From Gemmatimonadota bacterium (lineage in GTDB: Bacteria > Gemmatimonadota > Gemmatimonadetes > Longimicrobiales > Gaopeijiaceae), in assembly GCA_007121455.1 (NCBI GenBank), contig SKKN01000003.1:124001-188000 (forward strand): a stretch of 64,000 nt of DNA, in the 5' to 3' direction. Below, in pieces: positions 7,860-16,420 of this stretch (positions within the stretch are counted from its first letter, which is position 1; every line of letters begins with the position of its first letter). The notes below the pieces were generated by a model. That model made no database searches. It saw only the letters and a list, made by a program, of their open reading frames with translations, and was not told the origin of the DNA. The position numbers were made by a program, and so were the translations under genes.

Positions 7860-9806
7860 ATGCGGTTGGTCAAGGTGGGTGTAGGAAGTGTCAGCACCAC
7901 GGTCGGAGCCGTCCGTTCGAACCGCCGGCGGCTGGTAGCGCTGGCGCACGAAATGGCGGCAGATGGGATCACGGTCGCTTCCTTTCCGGAACAGGCGCTC
8001 GGCGGATATCCACCCGAAGACCTCGTCCAGTGGCGAGCCTTCGTCGAGTCCCAGCGTCGGGAGCTCGAGTCCTTTGCAGCCGAAACCGCCGATCTCGGGA
8101 CCGTCTTCGTACTCGGCACGACCGCCTCGGTCGGATCCCAGCTCTTCAACTGCGCCGCTGCAGTCCACCGGGGGGCGATTCTCGGGCTGGTCCCGAAGGA
8201 GAAGCTGCCTACGTACGACATTTTCTACGAAGGGAGAACGTTCTCCAGGGGAAGCCCCGGCCTGCATCTCGATTGGGAGGGGGTGCCTCTCGGCGATCTC
8301 GTCTTCCGCTTCGATTTCGGCACCCTGGCAGTCGAGGTCTGCGAAGACGTCTGGTCCCCGGACGGGCCGATGCGTCGTCGGTGCCACTCCGGGGCCGAGA
8401 TTGTGGTGAACGTCTCGTCGTCGCCCTATCGGATCGGCGTCCACGACATGCGGAAGGAAATCCTCGCCACCCGCTCCGGGGACAATGAGGCCACCCTCGT
8501 CTACGCGAATCTGGTAGGGGGACAGGACGCCCTCGTCTTCGATGGAGGTGGCTTCGTGTTCCAGAACGGGCGATTGCTTCTGGATGCCCCCCGTTTTCGC
8601 GAGGGGTTTGCTTCCAGCGTCCTGGATCTCGATCGGACTCGGAGGCTTCGGATCGAGAACACCACATGGCGCTCGGACTGCGAAGCATTTCGAGGGTTGG
8701 GCTCTCCGGTCCACGAGGTGTCCGTCAGGGCCGAGACGGCGGATCGATCCTCGCTCCGGTACCCGGCTCCCGTCGGGGGGAGCTTCTTCCTCCCGCAAGA
8801 TGGACCCCCCGCTCGTTCGCCCAGAGACCTCACGCTCGACGAGCTCTTCGAGGTCCTCGCGTTGGGCGTCCGGGACTACTACCGGAAGACGGGCGTCTTC
8901 CGGCACTTCGGCGTGGGGCTTTCCGGGGGGCGGGATTCCCTTCTGACCCTGCTCGTGGCATGGCATGCCGCGCGCGGGTTGGGCGGTGGAGGGGAGGGGG
9001 TCGGAGAAGCGGAGGCCCTGGCGAACGGCGGCGAGGCGCTTCTGCGCGTCTTCTACATGCCGAGCCGTTTCTCGACCGGGCTGACCCGTACCGCTGCCGA
9101 GACGATATGCCGAGAGCTCGGCGTTGGGCTCACTGTGGATCCGATCGACGAGGCCTTCGAGCGTGAGGCGACGGCCGCCCGAAAGATGCTGCACGATGGT
9201 GAGGAGTTGAATGCGGTGACGCTCGAGAACATCCAGGCACGAATCAGGGGAGCGCGCATGTGGAACTGGGCGAACGCCACGGGGGGGCTCTTCCTTCAGA
9301 CGAGCGACATGAGCGAGAAGGCCGTGGGATACACCACCGTCGGCGGGGATCTGGAGGGCGCCCTCTCCGTGATCGCCAATGTGCCGAAGACCGTGGTGAT
9401 CGCCCTGCTGGAGCGGTTGCACGCCCGATTCGGTTTCGAGGGCATCCGATTGACGCTGGAGACCTCTCCGGGACCCGAGCTGTCGGAGGAGCAGGAGGCG
9501 GAGGACGAGCTCATGCCCTTCGACGTCCTCGACGCGTGTCTCCACCTCTATGCAGGAGAGAAGCTTTCGCCGGATGAGGTGGCGGAGGCGCTCCCCTCCA
9601 TCTTCCCCGAGCGTGAACGCGAGGAGCTCGTGAAGCAGGCGCACCGGTTTGCCCGGCTCTTCAGCGCCTCGATCTTCAAATGGGTTCAGGCACCGCTCGC
9701 CCTGCACGTGGGCCCTCTCGACCTGGACCGGGAGCGTGCACTCCAGCTCCCGGTGGTGCAGAACAACGAATGGGGGAACTCGGGCGGGGGCGCGGAGGAG
9801 GGCTGA
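7860..9806 (+). CDS. nadE: Glutamine-dependent NAD+ synthetase
   Basis: 648 aa, the two-domain form. The N-terminal nitrilase-type amidase has the Glu-Lys-Cys triad: E44 in SFPEQAL, K113 in VPKEKLPTYD, C161 in VEVCEDVW. The C-terminal synthetase has the ATP pyrophosphatase loop SGGRDS (355-360) and later TSDMSEKAVGYTTVGGD, which lines the NaAD site. It converts deamido-NAD, ATP and glutamine to NAD+. The gene starts 2 nt after glnS, so the two are co-transcribed; both enzymes use glutamine. The length and all catalytic residues are normal. Confidence 0.95.
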   Translation: MRLVKVGVGSVSTTVGAVRSNRRRLVALAHEMAADGITVASFPEQALGGYPPEDLVQWRAFVESQRRELESFAAETADLGTVFVLGTTASVGSQLFNCAAAVHRGAILGLVPKEKLPTYDIFYEGRTFSRGSPGLHLDWEGVPLGDLVFRFDFGTLAVEVCEDVWSPDGPMRRRCHSGAEIVVNVSSSPYRIGVHDMRKEILATRSGDNEATLVYANLVGGQDALVFDGGGFVFQNGRLLLDAPRFREGFASSVLDLDRTRRLRIENTTWRSDCEAFRGLGSPVHEVSVRAETADRSSLRYPAPVGGSFFLPQDGPPARSPRDLTLDELFEVLALGVRDYYRKTGVFRHFGVGLSGGRDSLLTLLVAWHAARGLGGGGEGVGEAEALANGGEALLRVFYMPSRFSTGLTRTAAETICRELGVGLTVDPIDEAFEREATAARKMLHDGEELNAVTLENIQARIRGARMWNWANATGGLFLQTSDMSEKAVGYTTVGGDLEGALSVIANVPKTVVIALLERLHARFGFEGIRLTLETSPGPELSEEQEAEDELMPFDVLDACLHLYAGEKLSPDEVAEALPSIFPEREREELVKQAHRFARLFSASIFKWVQAPLALHVGPLDLDRERALQLPVVQNNEWGNSGGGAEEG

Positions 9807-9834
9807 TCCGGCTCCAGTCTCGCCGGTGTTGGAG

Positions 9835-10212
9835 TCAGGAGCCGCCCTCGACGACGTCAATGCTCGCGGACTCGATCACGGTCTCGCCGCCGAACGTCGT
9901 CAGCGATGCTTCGATCTGATAGGAGCCGGCGGCTTCGTACAGGTGCGCCTTGCGACGTCCGAACTCTACGGCGTTCATGAGCTCGACCATGTCGAATGCG
10001 CCGTCACCCCAGGAAACCGTCAACTCACCGAGGGACTGTCCCTCACCCTCTACTCGGACAACGACGGAATCACCCACCTGAACCGTGCCATTCTCGACGG
10101 TGAGCTCGAGGTCGAGCGCCCGGTGGGCGCCCACGGAATCGTCGAGGCATCCACCCAGCGGCAACACGAGCAGGGCGAGGACCAAGACAAGGGGGAGTGC
10201 TGAGCGCCGCAT
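9835..10212 (-). CDS. Small lipoprotein with Ig/PKD-like fold
   Basis: 125 aa. Signal peptide rich in Leu/Val with lipobox LGGCL (residues 18-22). The mature part looks like one immunoglobulin-like beta-sandwich: LELTVENGTVQVGDSVVVRV, then a WGDG turn (as in PKD domains, which carry WDFGDG), then HLYEAAGSYQIEASL, the usual PKD strand F/G pattern. Such domains serve adhesion or scaffolding; no catalytic motif is seen. It converges with nadE (28-nt gap) and diverges from the M20 peptidase gene, with a shared promoter region of 175 nt between 10213 and 10387. Confidence 0.75.
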   Translation of the reverse strand: MRRSALPLVLVLALLVLPLGGCLDDSVGAHRALDLELTVENGTVQVGDSVVVRVEGEGQSLGELTVSWGDGAFDMVELMNAVEFGRRKAHLYEAAGSYQIEASLTTFGGETVIESASIDVVEGGS

Positions 10213-10387
10213 GGAAGGACCTCCGTGGAAACCTGATGCGGGAAGGGATCAAGAAGGAATAAAGGCTCTCTTTCGGGATCTGGCAAGAGGCGGCGGAGTG
10301 GACGGGGGTGCCCGCGTGACGTACTCTGTGAAGGGTACGCTGGCGCCCCTCGGGCGCGCTCCGAAACCTCATGCAGGAAGGAGTCCC

Positions 10388-11758
10388 ATGAGTCTCGGCC
10401 ACCTCCGTTTCCGCACGCTTGCGCTCACCGCAGTCGGCCCCGCCGTTCTCGGGCTCGCGGTGGGATGTGGCGAACCGCCCGATGCCGAAGCCCTCGGAGG
10501 AACCGCGGGCCAGGAGGTTCAAGAGGTGTCGATCGGCGAGGAGTACCTCCAGGAGATGGAGGCGCTCGCGGCCGATCCGAGGGTCGTGGACGCCTTCCGA
10601 ATCATCGAAGAGCTCGAGCCCCAGACGATGGAGGATCTCATCACGATCACCGAGATCCCTGCACCCCCCTTCATGGAGGACGAGCGAGCGGAGGCGTACG
10701 TCGAGATGATCCGGGAAGCCGGGATCGACGAGGTCTACCGGGATGAGGAAGGCAATGTGATCGGGGTCCGTCGCGGTACCACCGGGGAGAGGACGCTCGT
10801 GCTTTCGGGGCATCTCGATACGGTCTTTCCCGAGGGCACGGACGTCACGGTCCAGTTCCGTGGCGACACTCTCTACGCTCCTGGCGTCGGAGATGATTCC
10901 CGTGGGGTCACTATGGTCCTCACCGTCCTTCGCGCGATGAACCAGGCAGAGATCCAGACGGACGCCGACGTCTGGTTCGTCGGTACCGTCGGAGAGGAGG
11001 GGCTCGGGGACCTGCGCGGCGTGAAGCACCTCTTCCGGGAAGGCGGTCCTGAGATCGACGCCTTCATCTCGGTGGATGGGGGAGGGGATTCCCGGGTGGT
11101 GAACGCGGGGCTCGGCTCCCGGCGGTATCGGGTGACGTTCGAGGGGCCTGGCGGCCATTCCTGGGGGGCGTTCGGCCTCGGAAACCCCGCCCACGCGCTC
11201 TCCCGCGCCGTCCGCATGTTCGACGAAGCCGCGGCGGAGTACGTCTCCGAGGGCCCACGGACGAGCTACAACGTGGGGCGGATCGGCGGAGGTACCTCGG
11301 TGAACTCCATCCCGTTCGAGGCGTGGATGGAAGTGGATATGCGTTCCGTCGACCCCGATCGCCTTGCGGGAATCGACGCCCTTTTCGTCGAAACCATGGA
11401 GCGCGCTCTGGCCGAGCAGAACGAGCTCCGGCTGGAGGGGGAGCCCCTCGAGGTGGACCTCGAGCTGGTAGGGGATCGGCCCTCGGGCGAAATTCCTCCC
11501 TCGGAGCCGTTCGTCCAGCGTGCAATGGCTTCGGTTCAGTACTTCGGTTTCGAACCCGAGCTCGCTCGCTCCTCCACCGACTCCAACGTACCGATCTCCC
11601 TCGGTGTGCCCTCCGCCACCGTGGGACGGGGAGGCGCGGGCGGGAACGGCCACTCCTTGAACGAGTGGTGGCTGAACGAGGATGGGCACATTGCGATCCA
11701 GCGTACCCTGCTCCTCGTCCTGGCAGAGGCTGGGCTGGCGGGAGGAGTGACCGAATGA
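10388..11758 (+). CDS. M20 family metallopeptidase, lipoprotein
   Basis: 456 aa. N-terminal lipobox (LAVGCG, about residues 23-28), then a helical stretch, then an M20 catalytic domain. Di-zinc ligands are visible: His and the catalytic Asp in LSGHLDTVF, the bridging Asp in GVGDDSRG, the base/ligand pair in GTVGEEGLGD, Asp in SVDGGG, and the late His in GGNGHSLNEWW. The lid/dimerisation domain includes GPGGHSWGAFGLGNPAH. It is probably a periplasmic or outer-membrane-anchored di/tripeptidase resembling peptidase T. AGGAAGGAG sits just upstream of the ATG at 10388. The 3' end overlaps the next small gene as ATGA. Confidence 0.9.
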   Translation: MSLGHLRFRTLALTAVGPAVLGLAVGCGEPPDAEALGGTAGQEVQEVSIGEEYLQEMEALAADPRVVDAFRIIEELEPQTMEDLITITEIPAPPFMEDERAEAYVEMIREAGIDEVYRDEEGNVIGVRRGTTGERTLVLSGHLDTVFPEGTDVTVQFRGDTLYAPGVGDDSRGVTMVLTVLRAMNQAEIQTDADVWFVGTVGEEGLGDLRGVKHLFREGGPEIDAFISVDGGGDSRVVNAGLGSRRYRVTFEGPGGHSWGAFGLGNPAHALSRAVRMFDEAAAEYVSEGPRTSYNVGRIGGGTSVNSIPFEAWMEVDMRSVDPDRLAGIDALFVETMERALAEQNELRLEGEPLEVDLELVGDRPSGEIPPSEPFVQRAMASVQYFGFEPELARSSTDSNVPISLGVPSATVGRGGAGGNGHSLNEWWLNEDGHIAIQRTLLLVLAEAGLAGGVTE

Positions 11759-11997
11759 AGCGGCGCAATTCTTGCGGCGTCACTTTTCCAGCAGGGAGCT
11801 ACCTGGTGAGGACCCGGCAGCACGAAGGACGTCTGATTCCTCAGTTGTTGGAGCCGGATGCCGTCGATTCCGTGGTTCGCTGGAATTTTCTGGACCATTC
11901 CATCCCAACTCGCGGATCGGACGATGAGGAGGACCGGTTCGTGCCGATCTGCCGGCTGGGAGGACCGCCGGGGGCAGCCACGATCCTGCTTCCGTGA
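11755..11997 (+). CDS. Orphan C-terminal domain of an M14-type carboxypeptidase (fragment or small protein)
   Basis: 80 aa, starting inside the stop of the M20 gene (ATGA). The sequence resembles the extreme C-terminus of secreted M14 zinc carboxypeptidases: FPAGSYLVRTRQ, then LIPQLLEPDAVDSVVRWNFLD, then VPICRL. No HxxE zinc motif or catalytic Glu is present because the catalytic domain is absent; the preceding DNA codes for the M20 peptidase in another frame. Either it is the leftover of a gene largely replaced by the M20 gene, or a translationally coupled short protein. It has no signal peptide of its own, which favours a remnant. Confidence 0.5.
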   Translation: MKRRNSCGVTFPAGSYLVRTRQHEGRLIPQLLEPDAVDSVVRWNFLDHSIPTRGSDDEEDRFVPICRLGGPPGAATILLP

Positions 11998-12281
11998 GGC
12001 AGAGGAGGGTCCCGAGTTGGAGCGGTTTTTTTTGTCATTCGAGCGGCGGCTGACCTCGAAGCATACGGGGAATCAGACTGGGTTCCATCCCGGCGTGGAT
12101 GGCTTGACATCGGCAACGAATTCTGATTACCGTCCATGCAATCCGGTTCCCGTTCGGATCATACCGGACGGATCCGCTTGATGGTGACTTTTTAGTCGTG
12201 GGAGATTGATAGATATGTAGGAAGCAGCATTCGCAGATCGGTACGCGTGGGATCACCGGGTACGGAGCGGAGGACAACATA
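11998..12281 (+). promoter_or_regulatory. Intergenic leader upstream of the DUF1592 gene
   Basis: 284 nt without a gene. It is more AT-rich than its surroundings. A TTGACA hexamer at 12103-12108 is a good -35 candidate; the matching -10 is weak (TGATTA or ATTACC at about 12124-12131). An oligo-T run of eight at about 12027-12034 has no clear preceding stem. This region most likely carries the promoter for the DUF1592-DUF1552-ankyrin unit. Only the -35 element is more than suggestive. Confidence 0.35.
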
Positions 12282-14846
12282 ATGGCGCAGGCACAAGGCC
12301 CGAAGTTGAAGACGCCGGTCGGCGTAGCGGCGGTCGTCGCCGTGTTGGGCATGGCTCTCGTGGTGATGGGCGAGCAAGCCCAGGACGAGCGGGTCAATAC
12401 GCACGTGGCCGCGATGGAGGGATCTTCTTCCGCCCCAGACGGTGATCGGCCTTCGGCATCGGGTTCTTCGGAACTCGACGCCTTTTTGTTGGTGGACCGG
12501 TCCAATGACGTGCCTCCCGATGCGAGCGCCTCGGACGAAGCGTTGACGCGGGTCGTTCAGCGTCTTTGCGTGGCCTGCCACAACGACCAGTTGGAGACGG
12601 GGACCCTGTCGCTTCAGGGGTACGAGGTCGAGGCGGCAGTCGACCGGCCGGAGACGACGGAGAAGATCATCGCCAAGCTGCGGGCGGAGATGATGCCTCC
12701 TCCGGGTATGCCCCGTCCCGGCGGTGATACGCTGACGCTCCTCGTCGAAACGCTCGAGCAGAAGATCGACGACGCAGCAGCATCGACGACGGCCGGGGGG
12801 GAGCGATCCTTCCAGCGCCTGAACCGGGCCGAGTACGAGCGCTCCGTTCGTGACCTGCTCGGACTCGAGGTCGATGCCGGGAATTGGCTGCCGCTCGATA
12901 TGCGGATGGCGAACTTCGACAATATTTCCGACGCGCAGGTCCTGTCGACGACCCTTCTCGAGTCGTACTTGAACGCCGCCGCCGAAATCAGCCGGATGGC
13001 AGTGGGAGACGCCAGCGCTTCCCCGCGGGAGGCCGAGTACCGTGTACCTCGCTGGGTGACTCAGACGGAGCGGGTCGACGGCGCGCCCTACGGTACGCGT
13101 GGCGGGACCTCGGTGGAGCACACTTTCCTCGCGGACGGGGAGTACGTGTTCCAGCTTTCATTCCATCACGAGACGACAGGATCCCTGGTCGGTAATGCTC
13201 AATCCGCCCTCCACAGCGTGGAGTCCCCGGAGCAGATGGAGGTCTCGGTCAACGGTGAGCCCGTCGCCGTGCTCGACGTCGATCCTTGGATGCACGTGGC
13301 GAACGAAGGTGTCACGCTTCGCACCGAGCCGATCTTCGTCCCCGCGGGTTCGCAGCGCGTATCCGCAGCCTTCATTCGCAGACTCGAGGGGCCCGTTCAG
13401 GACATCGTGGCGCCGCATGAATGGTCGCTTGCCAGCACCGCGATTGCAGGCCGCTACGGGGTTATGTCGCTTCCCCACCTCCGTGATCTCACCATCATCG
13501 GCCCCGACAAGGTGACTGGGATCTCGGAAACGCCCGTCCGGGAGCGAATCTTCTCCTGCCGTCCGGACTCCCCGGACGAAGCGCGCCCCTGCGCCGAGCA
13601 GATCGTGAACGAGCTCGCGACCCAGGCCTACCGTCGCCCCCTTCACGATGACGAACTCGACAACCTCATGTCCTTCTATGAGCTGGGGGCCGACGATGGG
13701 GACTTCGAGATCGGGGTTCGCACGGCTCTGGAAGCGATCCTCGCCAGCCCTCACTTCGTCTTCCGTCTCGAGCGGGAACCGATGGGGCTCCAAGCCGGCG
13801 AGTTCTATCCGATCAGCGACCTGGACCTCGCATCCAGGATTTCCTTCTTCCTCTGGGGTCTGCCCCCGGACGAGGAGCTCCTGGGTCTCGCACGAGAGGG
13901 CGCCCTCTCGAGCGACGAGGTGCTCGAAGAACAGGTGTGGAGGATGCTCGAAGACCCGCGCTCCGAGGCGCTGGCCTCTCGATTCGCGGCGCAGTGGCTT
14001 CGCTTGCACGACCTCGACGGGATGCAGCCGGACGTCCGCCGTCACCCCGAGTTCCATGAACAGCTGAGTCGGGCGATGCGGCAGGAGACGGAGACCTTCT
14101 TCCACAATCTGGTGGTGGAGGATCGGAGTGTCCTGGAGCTGCTCACGGCGGATTACACCTTCGTGAACGAGCGCCTCGCTCGTCACTATGGCTTCGACGA
14201 CGTGGCGGGCGACCAGTTCCGAAGGGTCGAGTATCCAGACGATCGGAGGCGGGGCATCCTCGGCCACGGGGCGATCCTGATGTCCACGTCCCATGCCGGA
14301 CGGACCTCGCCGACGGATCGCGGCAAGTGGGTGATGGAGGTGTTGCTGGGCACGCCGCCCCCGCCTCCGCCGCCCGTGCCTGCGCTGGAGGAGACCTCAA
14401 GCTCCGAGGAAGGGCGGCAGTTGACGACCCGTGAGCGGATGGCGATCCACGCCGAGAACCCGGCGTGCAACGCCTGCCACCAGTTCATGGACCCGATCGG
14501 GATCGCCCTGGACAATTTCGATGTGACGGGCCGCTATCGCACGACGGACTACGGTTTGCCACTCGATACGCGCGGCCAGCTCTACGACGGGACCCAGGTC
14601 TCCAGCGCGGGTGAGTTGATCGATGCACTCCTCGAGCGTCCCATCCCCTTCGTCAGGACTTTCACGGAGAACATGATGGCCTACGCGTTGGGGCGCCGGA
14701 TCGAATGGTACGACAAGCCGACGGTGCGTGCGGTCTCCGCCCAGGCCGCCGCCGATGACTACAGAATGTCCAACTTCATCCTCGGTATCGTGCAGAGCGA
14801 CGAGTTCAGGATGAAGAGAGCGACGGGGATCGCGGACGACCGGTAG
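12282..14846 (+). CDS. DUF1592 multidomain protein with cytochrome-c-like haem sites
   Basis: 854 aa. A membrane anchor or signal (residues 12-30) leads to a planctomycete-type cytochrome domain with CVACH (96-100). Then come DUF1587 (about 130-200), an all-beta carbohydrate-binding-like insert (about 250-380), DUF1595 (about 425-490), DUF1592 (about 500-630), DUF1588 with a second CxxCH in PACNACHQFMDPIG (about 727-740), and DUF1585 at the C-terminus. The architecture is that of the large planctomycete/gammaproteobacterial proteins of unknown function. It should be periplasmic and able to bind one or two haems c. The DUF1552 gene follows after 106 nt, the usual partner. The GTAGCGGCGG-rich N-terminus is ordinary; the start is supported by family length. 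Confidence 0.9.
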   Translation: MAQAQGPKLKTPVGVAAVVAVLGMALVVMGEQAQDERVNTHVAAMEGSSSAPDGDRPSASGSSELDAFLLVDRSNDVPPDASASDEALTRVVQRLCVACHNDQLETGTLSLQGYEVEAAVDRPETTEKIIAKLRAEMMPPPGMPRPGGDTLTLLVETLEQKIDDAAASTTAGGERSFQRLNRAEYERSVRDLLGLEVDAGNWLPLDMRMANFDNISDAQVLSTTLLESYLNAAAEISRMAVGDASASPREAEYRVPRWVTQTERVDGAPYGTRGGTSVEHTFLADGEYVFQLSFHHETTGSLVGNAQSALHSVESPEQMEVSVNGEPVAVLDVDPWMHVANEGVTLRTEPIFVPAGSQRVSAAFIRRLEGPVQDIVAPHEWSLASTAIAGRYGVMSLPHLRDLTIIGPDKVTGISETPVRERIFSCRPDSPDEARPCAEQIVNELATQAYRRPLHDDELDNLMSFYELGADDGDFEIGVRTALEAILASPHFVFRLEREPMGLQAGEFYPISDLDLASRISFFLWGLPPDEELLGLAREGALSSDEVLEEQVWRMLEDPRSEALASRFAAQWLRLHDLDGMQPDVRRHPEFHEQLSRAMRQETETFFHNLVVEDRSVLELLTADYTFVNERLARHYGFDDVAGDQFRRVEYPDDRRRGILGHGAILMSTSHAGRTSPTDRGKWVMEVLLGTPPPPPPPVPALEETSSSEEGRQLTTRERMAIHAENPACNACHQFMDPIGIALDNFDVTGRYRTTDYGLPLDTRGQLYDGTQVSSAGELIDALLERPIPFVRTFTENMMAYALGRRIEWYDKPTVRAVSAQAAADDYRMSNFILGIVQSDEFRMKRATGIADDR

Positions 14847-14952
14847 CACCCCTCCGCGAACACTCGGTGAGGCAGGGCTCCGGGTGCGGGGCCGCGGAAG
14901 TTCAGGAAGTTGGAAGCCGACAGTTGACCCTTAGGTTGAGGAAGGCCCGAAC

Positions 14953-16371
14953 ATGAAATTCATCACCGGAAAGCACGTCCCCCGCCGTACGTTCCTCCGC
15001 GGCATGGGTGCAACGGTTGCCCTTCCGTTCCTGGACGCGATGGTCCCGGCAGGTTTCGGCTGGAGCCGCATGATCGACAAGATCGACCGTCCGCGCCTGC
15101 TGGCGATCGAGATGGTGCACGGGGCCGCGGGTGCGGAAACCGGGCTCGGGGCTCCCATGAACCTCTGGTCTCCGGCGGAGGTGGGCCGGAACTTCACGCT
15201 CAACTCGGACAGCGCCCTGAAGCCGCTCGAGGACTGGCGCGAGTACCTGACGATCATCAGCGATACCGACTGTCGCATGGCGGAGGCGTATCAGCCGGGA
15301 GAGGTCGGCGGAGACCACTTCCGTTCGAGTGCGGTCTTCCTGACCCAGTCCCATCCAAGGCAGACTGAAAGTTCGGACGTGTATGTGGGAACGTCCCTGG
15401 ACCAGATCTACGCCAGCCTCCAGGACACACCGATCCCGTCGATGCAGCTCTGTATCGAGAACATCGACCAGTCGGGAGGCTGTGCGTACGGATATAGCTG
15501 TGTCTATACCGACTCGATCAGTTGGTCCGCACCCAATACGCCGCTTCCGATGATTCGTGACCCGAGAATCGCATTCGAGCAGCTCTTCGGAGCGGGTGGT
15601 ACGGCCGAGGAGCGGGCGAATCGGATGAGGACCCGGGGCAGCATGCTCGACTGGATCGGCAACGAGATCGGGCAGCTTCAGAGGGAGCTCGGTGCAGCCG
15701 ACCGAAACCGTCTGGATGGATATCTCCAGAACGTGCGCGAGGTCGAACAGCGGATCCAGAGGATCGAGGCGCGGAACGCGAGCGGTGAGGTTCGCGAGAT
15801 TCCAGAGGCGCCTGCCGGTGTTCCGGATTCGTTCGCGGATCATGTGAAGCTCATGTTCGACCTGCAGGTTCTTGGATTCGAGTCGGACATGACTCGCGTG
15901 TTCTCCTTCAAGATGGGTCGGGATGCGTCCGCCCGGGTGTACCCCGAGAGCGGCACGGACCGGCCGTTCCACCCCGCCTCGCACCATGGGGGCCGGGAGC
16001 AGCAGTTGATGGAGTTCAACATGATCAATCGGTACCATGTGGCGATGCTGCCCTACCTCCTCGAGAGGCTCAATGAGGTTGTGGAGGGAGATAGCACGCT
16101 CCTCGACAAGACCGCAGTCGTCTACGGCTCTCCGATGGCGGACGGCAATCTCCATAACCATCGTCGCTGCCCGCTTCTCCTGATGGGTGGAGCGAACGGC
16201 CAGCTCGAAGGAAATCTCCACCTGCGGGCCCCTGCCGGGACGCCGATGGCGAACGTGATGCTGAGCCTCCTGCATTCGCTCGGCGTCGACGACATGAGCA
16301 GCTTCGGGGACAGCACCGGCACCTTTTCGCTCGCGCCGACTCCGTCGCGGTCGCTGGCAGACGTACGGTAG
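14953..16371 (+). CDS. DUF1552 family protein with Tat signal
   Basis: 472 aa. Twin-arginine signal: RRTFLRGMGATVALPFLDA at residues 10-28, so it is exported folded and may bind a cofactor. The rest fits DUF1552 (PF07586), which is distantly related to DUF1501/sulfatase-like secreted proteins: an early EMVHGAAGAETG block, a middle helical segment with LDGYLQNVREVEQRIQRIE, and a C-terminal part with FHPASHHGG and LLLMGGANG. The reaction is unknown. Genes of this family almost always lie beside DUF1592 genes, as here, implying a two-protein complex or pathway. Downstream after 49 nt is the ankyrin protein. Confidence 0.9.
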   Translation: MKFITGKHVPRRTFLRGMGATVALPFLDAMVPAGFGWSRMIDKIDRPRLLAIEMVHGAAGAETGLGAPMNLWSPAEVGRNFTLNSDSALKPLEDWREYLTIISDTDCRMAEAYQPGEVGGDHFRSSAVFLTQSHPRQTESSDVYVGTSLDQIYASLQDTPIPSMQLCIENIDQSGGCAYGYSCVYTDSISWSAPNTPLPMIRDPRIAFEQLFGAGGTAEERANRMRTRGSMLDWIGNEIGQLQRELGAADRNRLDGYLQNVREVEQRIQRIEARNASGEVREIPEAPAGVPDSFADHVKLMFDLQVLGFESDMTRVFSFKMGRDASARVYPESGTDRPFHPASHHGGREQQLMEFNMINRYHVAMLPYLLERLNEVVEGDSTLLDKTAVVYGSPMADGNLHNHRRCPLLLMGGANGQLEGNLHLRAPAGTPMANVMLSLLHSLGVDDMSSFGDSTGTFSLAPTPSRSLADVR

Positions 16372-16420
16372 GGCCACGGAAGGGTCGTTTACGGTTGACA
16401 CGCACCATCGGGAGGAGACC

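Noticed and set aside
12027-12034. Oligo-T run as a terminator of the M20/M14 genes
   Set aside because: No stable stem precedes the T run within 30 nt.
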